In this document: piece after piece, positions 17,554 through 25,661 of the stretch
Position numbering within the stretch: position 1 is the stretch's first letter
How the letters are laid out: each line of letters opens with the position of its first letter
Made by a program: the position numbers and the translations under genes
The notes under the pieces: generated by a model
The model's database searches: none
What the model was told of the DNA's origin: nothing
The model's input: only the letters and a program-made list of their open reading frames with translations
Assembly (NCBI GenBank): GCA_900541505.1
Contig: UQKK01000005.1
Span: forward strand, 1 to 64,000
Reading direction: 5' to 3'
Origin: an uncultured Ruminococcus sp.
GTDB taxonomy: Bacteria > Bacillota > Clostridia > Lachnospirales > Lachnospiraceae
Length of the DNA: 64,000 nt

Positions 17554-18912
17554 ATGAATGTGATGATGGCATTTGGATGGGCAAGTATCATGTTACTTGT
17601 TGGTACGTTGCTTAGAGCAAAATGTGGCATTTTAAAGAGAATGATAGTTCCCTCGGCGGTTATAGCAGGAATTCTCGGGCTTGTTTTTGTGAATGTGATG
17701 GCACACTTTGAGATAAATGCAGGTACGGATAGTGAGATGTTTACCAGTATTGTTAATCAGCTATTTACCGTATCATTTATTTCTATTACACTGATGGATT
17801 CTTCAGACAAAAAAGAAAATAAGACAAAAACAATTTTAAAGGGCGCACTGGGGATAGGGCTTATATGGTGCTTCTTATACGCATTGACGCCATTGATAGG
17901 AGGTGCCATAACTTCTTTTATCGGAGGGAATTTTAATATGCCAACGATATATGGAATGTTAATACCTTTTGCGTTTTGTCAAGGCCCGGGACAGTCCGTA
18001 ACTTATGGAACATTAATAGAGCAGTATGGCTGGGAAAATGCATGTATGACGGCGCTTACCTTTTCAACCATTGGTTTTATCGTAGCGTTTCTCTGTGGTA
18101 TACCGGCAGCGCGATATGGAATCAAAAAAGGGCTGGCAAAAAAATACGGGCAACTGGACGAAATCACTTTGCGAGGTTATATGAAACCAGAAGAAAAAAC
18201 AGCAAGTGCCCAGAAAGATACATTTTGCAGCAGCAATATAGAAACATTGTCTTTTCATTTTGGTGTGATTGGACTCTGCTATATCATGGCACAGGGAATT
18301 TCAGAAATTTTTGCGCTTATACCCGGTCTTCTTGGAACATCCATGAGTAGTCTGATGTTTTTGAATGGTATGTATGCGGCATATATTGTAAAATTTATCA
18401 TGAGGAGGATGCGGATAGATTATTTGCTTGATAATACTCTGCAAAATAAAATTACTGGGTGGACAGCCGATTATTTGGTTGTGTGTTCATTTATGGCGGT
18501 ATCCGTTTATATTATTTCTGCATGGCTGATACCAATCTTTATTATTTCGGCAGTGGTTACAGCCACAACATTTGCGGTATGTTTATTTTTCTGTCAGAGA
18601 TTGGGAGCAGATAACGATTTTGAGCGTTTCCTTGGAACATATGGGATGAGTACAGGTACTGCCCCGACAGGAATCGCATTGATACGAGTTGTCGATCCTG
18701 ATTTTCAGACAGCTACCTGTGTTGAGTTAGGGGCATGCAATCCAATTGCCAATATCTGTAATATCCCTATTTACCTAATGATTTTGGCATATAGTTCTGG
18801 AGAGATGACTTTGATGGGATTGTATTGTGGTTTGGGAATTTCATCTGTATTATTTCTCATTGCTCTAAAAGTAACAGGATGTTGGGGTAAAAAAACGTTT
18901 ATATGGAAATAG
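17554..18912 (+). CDS. GltS-like sodium/carboxylate symporter
   Basis: A 452-residue integral membrane protein of the sodium:glutamate symporter (GltS) superfamily, with about ten to twelve hydrophobic segments in two inverted halves. The half-signatures GPGQSVTYGTL (first half) and GMSTGTAPTGIALIRVVDP (second half) are typical of GltS-like paralogues. AAGGAGG precedes the ATG at 17554. As the only importer-like gene in the locus, it is the best candidate for uptake of the anionic substrate of the glycyl radical enzyme, which would be a new cargo for this family. This is inference from position only. Confidence 0.82.
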   Translation: MNVMMAFGWASIMLLVGTLLRAKCGILKRMIVPSAVIAGILGLVFVNVMAHFEINAGTDSEMFTSIVNQLFTVSFISITLMDSSDKKENKTKTILKGALGIGLIWCFLYALTPLIGGAITSFIGGNFNMPTIYGMLIPFAFCQGPGQSVTYGTLIEQYGWENACMTALTFSTIGFIVAFLCGIPAARYGIKKGLAKKYGQLDEITLRGYMKPEEKTASAQKDTFCSSNIETLSFHFGVIGLCYIMAQGISEIFALIPGLLGTSMSSLMFLNGMYAAYIVKFIMRRMRIDYLLDNTLQNKITGWTADYLVVCSFMAVSVYIISAWLIPIFIISAVVTATTFAVCLFFCQRLGADNDFERFLGTYGMSTGTAPTGIALIRVVDPDFQTATCVELGACNPIANICNIPIYLMILAYSSGEMTLMGLYCGLGISSVLFLIALKVTGCWGKKTFIWK

Positions 18913-18968
18913 TGAAAATAAGGATTAACAGAGATAATCTAAGTTTAAAATAAAAAGGATGAGGCTTC

Positions 18969-19934
18969 ATGTCAATTCAATTTCGACTTATAGAGATTAT
19001 GTTAGCTATTGAGCGAACAGGCTGTTTGTCAAAAGCAGCTCAAGAGCTCTATATCAGCCAGCCAGCGCTGACACAATATATCCAACGTGCTGAAAATGAG
19101 TTGGGATATCCTCTTCTCATCAGAGATAAGCGCTCATGCAGTTTGACGCCTGCAGGACGTATATTAGCAGAGAGGGGAAAGCTTTTTTTGAGATACAGAG
19201 AAGAAATGCTCAGAGATATGCGTAAAGCAAACGAAAAGATTGATAATACCGTACGGTTTGGTATGGCGAATGGATATACACGTACCTATTTATCACCAAT
19301 TGTGAATGAATTGAGCATAACTTCACCGGATGTCCATCTTATCCCTTTTGAGGGATATACATTACCAATGATTGAACAGGTCCTTACGGGTAAGTTGGAT
19401 ATGATTCTTTTGCCGCTTCCGCCAAAGTTCTCCAAGTTAGCTTCTCATATGTTTCGCAGAGAAAATATACTTGTGGCGGTAAATCCCGATTGTGAAGCAA
19501 ATAAATCAGCTTTTCGGGAGGGCAAGAAAAATATGATTGAGTTAGCTTCCTTGAAAAATGTGCCATATATCGGTCTGAAAAACGCTCCTTTGTTTACAAA
19601 TTTTTGTGATGTTTTTTTTCGGGAAGCTGGCTATGAGCCCAATACGATTTTTAATGCAGATAATTGGAACACCTGCAACGATATGGTTAGTGCAGATATG
19701 GGGTTTACTCTTCTGCCTGACAATGTTATGGCAGATTCAAAAAGTGATAATTGTTATTATCATATAAAAAGCCAATATCCTAATTACCGGCTTATGACAA
19801 TCTCTTATTCACTGGACAGACAACTGTCAATTGCTGAAGAACAGATTATAGAATGTGTGGAACGTATTTTTGGGGATTCCCTTATAGAGACAACCGTAGA
19901 GGAACTTCAGTACCCATTTTCAGCTTTTTCATAA
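18969..19934 (+). CDS. LysR-family transcriptional regulator
   Basis: A 321-residue LTTR. The N-terminal winged helix is clear (ERTGCLSKAAQELYISQPAL, then YIQRAENELGYPLLIRD), followed by the substrate-binding-fold effector domain from about residue 92. It is the last gene of the AT-rich glycyl-radical locus and reads in the same direction, 56 bases after the symporter. It is the obvious activator of the locus; a 17-bp palindrome at 8397-8413 upstream of the first gene fits a LysR site. The effector is probably the pathway substrate or intermediate. Confidence 0.9.
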   Translation: MSIQFRLIEIMLAIERTGCLSKAAQELYISQPALTQYIQRAENELGYPLLIRDKRSCSLTPAGRILAERGKLFLRYREEMLRDMRKANEKIDNTVRFGMANGYTRTYLSPIVNELSITSPDVHLIPFEGYTLPMIEQVLTGKLDMILLPLPPKFSKLASHMFRRENILVAVNPDCEANKSAFREGKKNMIELASLKNVPYIGLKNAPLFTNFCDVFFREAGYEPNTIFNADNWNTCNDMVSADMGFTLLPDNVMADSKSDNCYYHIKSQYPNYRLMTISYSLDRQLSIAEEQIIECVERIFGDSLIETTVEELQYPFSAFS

Positions 19935-19958
19935 AAAAGCCGGGTGTCGATGCCCGGC
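19933..19958. terminator. Hairpin after the LysR gene
   Basis: GCCGGG-TGTCGATG-CCCGGC (19939-19958) sits just past the LysR stop and is preceded by six A. It has no T-run on the plus strand, so intrinsic termination would be efficient only for minus-strand reading. It may still end the plus-strand transcript by stability. The following 19960-20130 holds no gene. Confidence 0.5.
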
Positions 19959-20130
19959 GGAATTAGGAGTAATCTATGTAAAAAAGCGTTTTGCTTTGTT
20001 TGATTGTAATATACCTCCTAAGTGTGAAGAATGTGTGTCAGGTATGTAAAGACAGGATTAAAAATTATAAAGAAAGGATAGCCAAGATATAAAAAGAATA
20101 TATTTTTTCCTGCCCTTCTTTTGTATTTAG

Positions 20131-20139
20131 TGTTATAAT
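20131..20139 (+). promoter_or_regulatory. Extended -10 promoter of the DegV gene
   Basis: TGT followed directly by TATAAT (20134-20139) gives an extended -10 element about 70 bases before the DegV ATG. No good -35 is present, as is usual for this class. Confidence 0.55.
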
Positions 20140-20209
20140 AATCCCATTGGACGCCTGAGTAAAGGCAGAAAAGAAAGCATAGAAACACGACAGAAGGGGG
20201 CTTAAAAAT

Positions 20210-21079
20210 ATGTCAGAATATATCATCACGACGGACTCTAATTCCGATGTCCGTCCCGAATTTATTGAGGAGCACGCGATACCGGTGATTCCGCAGTATT
20301 ATGCCTTCGGGGATACGGTATACGGGGACGAGCTGAATATGGAGCCGTCCGAATTTTATGAAACCATGAGAAACGGGGAACTGCCGAAGTCCATGGCGAA
20401 CAACCCGGCAGTGATTCAGGAGAAATTTGAGGCAATCTTAAAGGAGGGAAAAGACATCCTGCATATCGGCTTTTCAAGCGCCTTAAGCGGCAGTCTGAAC
20501 AATGTGCGGATGGTGTCTGAGGAACTCCTGGAGAAATATCCGGAGCGGAAGATTTTGATTTTTGATTCCCTCAACGCTTCTCTGGGAGAGGGCGTTTCCG
20601 TTTACCGCGCAGTGGAGCTGAAAGAGGCTGGAGGGACGATGGAGGAAATCTATGAGACTCTGGAAGCAGAGAGAGACCATGTCAATGTACTCTTTACCGT
20701 GGACGACCTGCATCACTTGCAGAGGGGCGGCAGGGTTTCCAAGACCACCGCGGTGGTGGGAAGCCTGGTCAATATCAAGCCTGTGCTGACGGTGACAGAG
20801 AAAGGTGAACTGCTCGCCGCAGGGACTGTAAGGGGGAGGAAGAAGTCGTTAAAGACCCTGGTCACCAGAATGGAAGAGGCGCTCGATAAAGAGCATTTCG
20901 GTACAGAGCGGATGGTGGCGATTGTACACGGGGACTGCTTAAAAGAAGCCGAGGACGTGGCGGAGATGGTGCGCGGGATTGGATACACCAACATCGTCAT
21001 CAACGATGTGAGCCCCAGCATCGGAACCCATGCGGGACCCGGAGTAGTCGGACTTATTTTTTACGGGAAAAAGAAATGA
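20210..21079 (+). CDS. DegV-family fatty-acid-binding protein
   Basis: A 289-residue DegV (FakB-like) protein that binds a fatty acid and presents it to the FakA kinase for incorporation into phospholipid. Landmarks: the N-terminal ITTDSNSD, the central FSSALSGSLNNVRM, and HHLQRGGRVSKTTAVVGS, which forms part of the ligand pocket. The ribosome site AGAAGGGGG fits the ATG at 20210. Its stop overlaps the next ATG (ATGATG), so it is coupled to the MGMT-family gene. No fakA is nearby; one is expected elsewhere in the genome. Confidence 0.92.
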   Translation: MSEYIITTDSNSDVRPEFIEEHAIPVIPQYYAFGDTVYGDELNMEPSEFYETMRNGELPKSMANNPAVIQEKFEAILKEGKDILHIGFSSALSGSLNNVRMVSEELLEKYPERKILIFDSLNASLGEGVSVYRAVELKEAGGTMEEIYETLEAERDHVNVLFTVDDLHHLQRGGRVSKTTAVVGSLVNIKPVLTVTEKGELLAAGTVRGRKKSLKTLVTRMEEALDKEHFGTERMVAIVHGDCLKEAEDVAEMVRGIGYTNIVINDVSPSIGTHAGPGVVGLIFYGKKK

Positions 21080-21393
21080 TGGATAAAAGTTCCGTATTAA
21101 AGGAAGAACTGATTTATGAAATTCTCTCCGTTGTGGAGGAGATACCGAGTGGGAATGTCGCCACCTACGGGCAGATTGCCAGGCTTATCGGACGGGAGAG
21201 AAATGCGCGTCTTGTGGGAAAAGTGCTCAGTATGGCACAGTATTACGGCGACTATCCGTGCCACAGAGTAGTAAACCATGCGGGGAGGCTGGTGCCCGGG
21301 TGGAGGGAACAGCGATTCCTTCTGGAGGACGAGGGCGTACACATGAAGGATGAGAACCATGTGGATTTAAAGAGCTGCCGGTGGGACTGCTGA
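21076..21393 (+). CDS. Small MGMT-family DNA-repair protein
   Basis: A 105-residue protein consisting only of the DNA-binding/active-site domain of O6-alkylguanine-DNA alkyltransferase. The helix-turn-helix part (GNVATYGQIARLIGRERNAR) is followed by YPCHRVVNHAGRLVPGW. The PCHRV motif keeps the alkyl-acceptor cysteine, unlike alkyltransferase-like proteins that carry Trp there. The N-terminal ribonuclease-H-like domain of Ada/Ogt is absent. It may therefore be a minimal alkyltransferase or a flagging protein for nucleotide-excision repair. It is translationally coupled to degV. Confidence 0.88.
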   Translation: MMDKSSVLKEELIYEILSVVEEIPSGNVATYGQIARLIGRERNARLVGKVLSMAQYYGDYPCHRVVNHAGRLVPGWREQRFLLEDEGVHMKDENHVDLKSCRWDC

Positions 21394-21524
21394 AATGAGG
21401 CTGCCGCCTCACCTCTTTACAAGAGTACCCGCAAGGTTAGAGAAGGCAGTATAAAAAATAAGGAAGTGTGCATAATCTTGGCGAGTATGGCTATGCATAC
21501 GGCAGACATGCAGGGAAGGAAGTC

Positions 21525-22382
21525 TTACGGCTTACTTCCCTGTTGTTCATATCTCCATATCCTCGGTGATACGCCGTAGACATTTTTGAATGCGCGGGAA
21601 AAATGGAGCTGGTTGGGATACCCCACGGCATTTCCAACATCGGCGATGGATAAGCGGGTCAGTTTTAAAAGTTCCTGAGCCTTTGACATGCGGTAGGAAA
21701 TGAGAAACTCCTGCGGTGATTTCCCGACGGCATCGTGAAAGATTTTTCCGAAATAACTGCGGTTCAGCCCGCAGAAGGAAGCAATGTCCTCGATAGAGAT
21801 ATCATTCTGGAAATTCTGCTCGATAAAGGTCAGAGCCTCTTTAATATAGAAATCACGCATACGGCTCCCCTGGGAAGGCAGAAGCAGGGTGTTTGACTTG
21901 GAGAGATAGTCCAGCGCCAGGTACATGTGCCCGATAAGATGGAAAGAGGATTCCTCCGAGTGACCCGCGATATAGAGCAGTTCTTCAGACATCATCTGCG
22001 CTATGTCCCGGAAACGGGGGCGATAGACCGGGGAGTCCACGGTCAGTCCCGCTGCCTCAATGGTTTCCTTGGCTTTCAGCCCGTCAAACTCCATCCAGGT
22101 GTACTCCCAGGGCAGCACGGAGTCCGCGATATAAGTACAAATCTGATGAGGAAAGAGCATAAACCCCTGTCCGCTCTTGATATGGTACTCTCTGGAAATT
22201 CCTTTACTGTCATTGGCATACAAAACGCCGGTGCCGGAAATGACATAGTGGAAGAGATAATGATTGCGCGAGGCGGGACCAAAAGAATGACCCGGCTCAC
22301 ACTTCTCCCAGCCGCACTGGTACAGACCCAGATCTACAAAGTTTTCACTTGGAAAAATATAAAACAAATAATTCTGATTCAT
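21525..22382 (-). CDS. AraC-family regulator of the alpha-galactoside locus
   Basis: A 285-residue regulator with an N-terminal cupin-like sensor domain (HSFGPASRNHYLFHYVISG, then a pocket around SGQGFMLFPHQICTY) and a C-terminal pair of helix-turn-helix motifs (SIEDIASFCGLNRSYFGKIF; RLSIADVGNAVGYPNQLHFS). It is divergent from the ABC importer and alpha-galactosidase operon and separated from it by 193 bases containing a 9-bp inverted repeat. It most likely activates that operon in response to an alpha-galactoside, like RafR/MsmR. The ATG at 22382 follows GGAGGAGCG. Confidence 0.9.
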   Translation of the reverse strand: MNQNYLFYIFPSENFVDLGLYQCGWEKCEPGHSFGPASRNHYLFHYVISGTGVLYANDSKGISREYHIKSGQGFMLFPHQICTYIADSVLPWEYTWMEFDGLKAKETIEAAGLTVDSPVYRPRFRDIAQMMSEELLYIAGHSEESSFHLIGHMYLALDYLSKSNTLLLPSQGSRMRDFYIKEALTFIEQNFQNDISIEDIASFCGLNRSYFGKIFHDAVGKSPQEFLISYRMSKAQELLKLTRLSIADVGNAVGYPNQLHFSRAFKNVYGVSPRIWRYEQQGSKP

Positions 22383-22425
22383 AGCTTGGGATGACGCTCC
22401 TCCGTTTGTTTTTTTTATTATATAT

Positions 22426-22472
22426 CAAAATGCTAGATGATATCAAGATATGGGAGGAAATCAAGCATTTTG
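22426..22472. promoter_or_regulatory. 9-bp inverted repeat in the divergent AraC/ABC region
   Basis: CAAAATGCT (22426-22434) and AGCATTTTG (22464-22472) are perfect inverted arms 29 bases apart, upstream of the importer promoter. The arrangement suits binding by two AraC-family subunits, probably the product of the adjacent gene. Confidence 0.6.
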
Positions 22473-22517
22473 GCATAAAATAAAATAGGTGACGGTATTT
22501 ATACACGCATATTGACA

Positions 22518-22526
22518 TGTTACAAT
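22518..22526 (+). promoter_or_regulatory. Extended -10 promoter of the alpha-galactoside operon
   Basis: TGT followed by TACAAT (22521-22526) gives an extended -10 element with no consensus -35, as expected for an activator-dependent promoter. It lies about 50 bases downstream of the inverted repeat and 50 bases before the lipoprotein ATG. Confidence 0.45.
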
Positions 22527-22575
22527 ATATATAGCTGAAAACGTAAGAATAACGGCAAAGAGAGGAGATAGCAAA

Positions 22576-23877
22576 ATGAAAGGAAAAAGAGCAAGGTGTA
22601 TCAGCGCGATGCTGGCTGCTGTGATGATTGGCTCAATGCTGCTGCAGGGCTGTTCGGGGAAAAGCGGGGCTGACGGAAAGACTGAGATTGAGATTGTACA
22701 GTACAAGCCGGAAGCCGCTGCGTATTTTGATGCGTTAGAAGAACAGTTCAATGCGTCCCACGATGATATTCATCTGACCATCGATTCACCAAACGATGCG
22801 AGCACAATCCTGCGGACGCGGTTTATCCGGGAGAATTACCCGGACATCATTGGAATAGGAGGAGATATCAACTATTCCTACTATATTGATGCGGAGATTC
22901 TGGCGGATGTATCAGACTATGAGGGGCTAAAGAATATCAAGAAATCTTACATTGATATTGCGGAAGCGCTGGAAATCGTACCTACGGATGGGACTTACAG
23001 CGTTCCCTATGTGGCGAATGCGGCAGGTATCTTATACAACAGGGAGATGTTTGAAGAGCACGGATGGGAGATTCCCGAGACATGGGAAGAATTGCTGAGC
23101 TTATGTGAAGAGATTCAGGCAGAAGGAATCCTGCCATTCTACTTTGGTTTCCGTGATACCTGGACCTGCCTGGCTCCGTGGAACGCCATCGCTGTAGACC
23201 TGGCGCCTGCAGATTTGTGTAAACAGGTGAACAGAGGGGAAGCCACCTTCACCGAAGGATATGAGGAGAGCGCCGAGAAATATCTGGAGCTGCTCAAATA
23301 TGGTCCGGACGATCCATTTGCATATGGCTACAACGATGCCTGCATCTCGTTTGCAAACGGAGAGTCCGCGATGTATCCGATTGGAAGCTATGCGGTTCCG
23401 CAGATTCTTTCTGCAAATCCGGAGATGGATATTGATTCCTTCGTCATGCCTGCCAGCAGCAGTCCGGACGGAAATACGCTGAACTCCGGTATTGACCTGC
23501 AGTTCTGTGTGATGGCGGAATGTGAAAATAAAGAGGCAGCCTATGAAGTGCTGGATTTCCTGTATGAGGATGCCAATATTCAGCAGTATGTGGATGCTCA
23601 GAACGCGATTCCCTGTAAGGAAGGCGAATTTGAATTGGCTCCTATGCTGGACGGCATGACACCGTACATAGAGTCCGGCAACATGACGGACTACCAGGAC
23701 CACTATTATCCATCGGAAATGGCGGTGGATGCACAGCTTCAGACATTCCTTATCAACAAGGATGTGGATGCGTTCCTGAAGAAATTTGACAAAGACTGGC
23801 TGCGGTATAACCGCGATATTATCCGCACTGTAGAGGAATATGAAGAAGAAAATGGCAGTGCCGGGGAAGGGAGATAA
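22576..23877 (+). CDS. ABC sugar importer, substrate-binding lipoprotein
   Basis: A 433-residue family-1 extracellular solute-binding protein. The signal peptide (residues 1-25) ends in a lipobox, LLQGC, so Cys at about residue 26 is lipidated and the protein sits outside the membrane. The family fold is visible in IEIVQYKPEAAAYFDALEEQ, GILYNREMFEEHGWEIPETW and the aromatic-rich FGFRDTWTCLAPWN pocket. It starts the importer operon with two permeases and GH36/GH13 enzymes, so the ligand is probably raffinose, melibiose or a related galactoside. No ATPase gene is in the cluster; a shared MsmK-type ATPase is likely. Confidence 0.92.
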   Translation: MKGKRARCISAMLAAVMIGSMLLQGCSGKSGADGKTEIEIVQYKPEAAAYFDALEEQFNASHDDIHLTIDSPNDASTILRTRFIRENYPDIIGIGGDINYSYYIDAEILADVSDYEGLKNIKKSYIDIAEALEIVPTDGTYSVPYVANAAGILYNREMFEEHGWEIPETWEELLSLCEEIQAEGILPFYFGFRDTWTCLAPWNAIAVDLAPADLCKQVNRGEATFTEGYEESAEKYLELLKYGPDDPFAYGYNDACISFANGESAMYPIGSYAVPQILSANPEMDIDSFVMPASSSPDGNTLNSGIDLQFCVMAECENKEAAYEVLDFLYEDANIQQYVDAQNAIPCKEGEFELAPMLDGMTPYIESGNMTDYQDHYYPSEMAVDAQLQTFLINKDVDAFLKKFDKDWLRYNRDIIRTVEEYEEENGSAGEGR

Positions 23878-23882
23878 AGAGG

Positions 23883-24749
23883 ATGAAAAATGATAGAAAA
23901 CGGACGTTTTTACTGATTACGATACCAATCCTGGCATTGTTCATATGTTTCAATACGGTACCTCTCATCCGGGGCGTGGTCTACAGTTTTACAAACTTCA
24001 AGGGCTTTGGCTCTTATGACTGGGTTGGGTTTAGAAACTATATAGATTTGTTTTCAGATCCCCGCGTGGGAGGTTCCTACCTGTTCACGTTTAAGCTGGC
24101 TATCGTGGCGACTATTGTGACCAACGTCATCAGCCTGATTCTGGCTTTGGCGCTGAACAGCAAGATTCGTGCTAAGAGTTTCTTCAGAGCAATGTATTTT
24201 ATCCCCAATATCCTGGGTGCGCTTGTAGTAGGTTACATCTTTCAGTATCTGTTCACCTACATCATCCCGGCGCTGGGCGAGATGCTTGGCAGTGAGGCGA
24301 TGAGCGGCAGTATGCTCTCCAGTAAGAATACAGCGTGGATTGCCATTGTAATCGTGTGCGCATGGCAGGCAATCGCCATGAATACAATCATTTATATCTC
24401 CGGTCTTCAGACCGTGCCGGAGGATGTGTATGAGGCAGGCTCTCTGGACGGGGCGACAGGGTGGAAGCAGTTTAAACATCTGACCTTCCCGCTTATTATC
24501 CCCTTCTTTACCATCAATATGGTATTGTGCGTGAAGAACTTCCTCATGGTATTCGACCAGATTATGGCATTGACAAAAGGAGGTCCGGCTCAGAGCACGG
24601 AATCCATCTCCTATTTAATTTATAACAACGGAATGTCCGGCGGACAGTTCGGATTCCAGAGCGCGAACGCGGTAATCTTCTTCATTGTGATTGTGGCAGT
24701 TTCCGCAGCGCAGATGTCTATATCCGCCAGAAAGGAGGAGCAGCTGTAA
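23883..24749 (+). CDS. ABC sugar importer permease 1 (MalF-like)
   Basis: A 288-residue permease with six transmembrane helices. The cytoplasmic EAA loop reads YEAGSLDGATGWKQFKHLTF, which contacts the ATPase. It starts five bases after the binding-protein stop and its last base is shared with the next ATG (TAATG), so the three importer genes are translated together. It belongs to the carbohydrate uptake 1 (CUT1) family. Confidence 0.92.
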   Translation: MKNDRKRTFLLITIPILALFICFNTVPLIRGVVYSFTNFKGFGSYDWVGFRNYIDLFSDPRVGGSYLFTFKLAIVATIVTNVISLILALALNSKIRAKSFFRAMYFIPNILGALVVGYIFQYLFTYIIPALGEMLGSEAMSGSMLSSKNTAWIAIVIVCAWQAIAMNTIIYISGLQTVPEDVYEAGSLDGATGWKQFKHLTFPLIIPFFTINMVLCVKNFLMVFDQIMALTKGGPAQSTESISYLIYNNGMSGGQFGFQSANAVIFFIVIVAVSAAQMSISARKEEQL

Positions 24750-25594
24750 TGAAGAAAAAATTTCAAGAAGGCAGAACAAACTGGCCGGTAATGGTCCTGC
24801 TGTTACTGGGACTGAGTACAATTGTATTCCCGCTGTACATGACGATTGTCATTGCGTTTAAACAGCCGACTGAGATGACAAACAGTATTTCTGGAATTTT
24901 ATCGCTCCCGTCAAGCTGGAGTCTTGATAATTTCAAGCAGGCGATGGAGGTGACGGATTTCTGGAGCTCTTTAAGAAACAGCTTCCTGATTACCTGTGTG
25001 ACAGTCGTGCTGTGTATCCTCATCCATTCCATCATGGGATATGCCATCGGAAGGAACCGGGCGCACAGTAAATTCTATAAATTTGTCTACCTGTTCATCG
25101 TCAGCGGTATGTTCGTGCCCTTCGCGATACTGATGATGCCGCTGGCAAAGCAGACGGCGGAGATGGGACTGGGAAATTGGGCTGGTGTAATCATTTTATA
25201 TGTGGTATTCTATATGCCGATGAATGTATTACTATATTCAGGATATCTTGTCAATATCCCCTTGGCGCTGGAGGAGGCTGCCAGGGTGGATGGAGCGAAT
25301 ACCTGGCGTACATACTGGAAAGTCATTTTCCCGATTATGAAGCCTATGCACGCTACTGTGGCGATTATCACAGCTCTGGCGGTATGGAATGACGTTATGA
25401 CTCCACTGGTCATCATGTCCGGGACCGGGCAGAATACACTGCCTCTGGCACAGCTTAACTTCCAGACACAGTTCGGGACCAACTACAATCTGGCGTTTGC
25501 CTCTTATCTGCTGGCTCTGATACCGATTTTAATCTTCTATGTCATCTGCCAGAAACAGATTCTGAGCGGCGTAGTGAATGGAGCCGTGAAATAG
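24749..25594 (+). CDS. ABC sugar importer permease 2 (MalG-like)
   Basis: A 281-residue CUT1 permease with six predicted helices. The EAA motif is EEAARVDGANTWRTYWKVIF. It overlaps the first permease by one base and precedes the alpha-galactosidase by 67 bases, consistent with one operon for uptake followed by hydrolysis. Confidence 0.92.
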   Translation: MKKKFQEGRTNWPVMVLLLLGLSTIVFPLYMTIVIAFKQPTEMTNSISGILSLPSSWSLDNFKQAMEVTDFWSSLRNSFLITCVTVVLCILIHSIMGYAIGRNRAHSKFYKFVYLFIVSGMFVPFAILMMPLAKQTAEMGLGNWAGVIILYVVFYMPMNVLLYSGYLVNIPLALEEAARVDGANTWRTYWKVIFPIMKPMHATVAIITALAVWNDVMTPLVIMSGTGQNTLPLAQLNFQTQFGTNYNLAFASYLLALIPILIFYVICQKQILSGVVNGAVK

Positions 25595-25661
25595 GCATAA
25601 GCCCTGTCAGGTTTGCTCATGCGGATATGGAATATTTGCGGACTTAAAGGAGAAGAGATAA

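Noticed and set aside
22536..22549. Catabolite-repression (cre) site TGAAAACGTAAGAA
   Set aside because: Only the left half matches the cre consensus; the right half has three mismatches.
23101..23703. A 200-codon open frame on the minus strand
   Set aside because: Lies wholly within the substrate-binding lipoprotein gene and shows no recognisable protein features.
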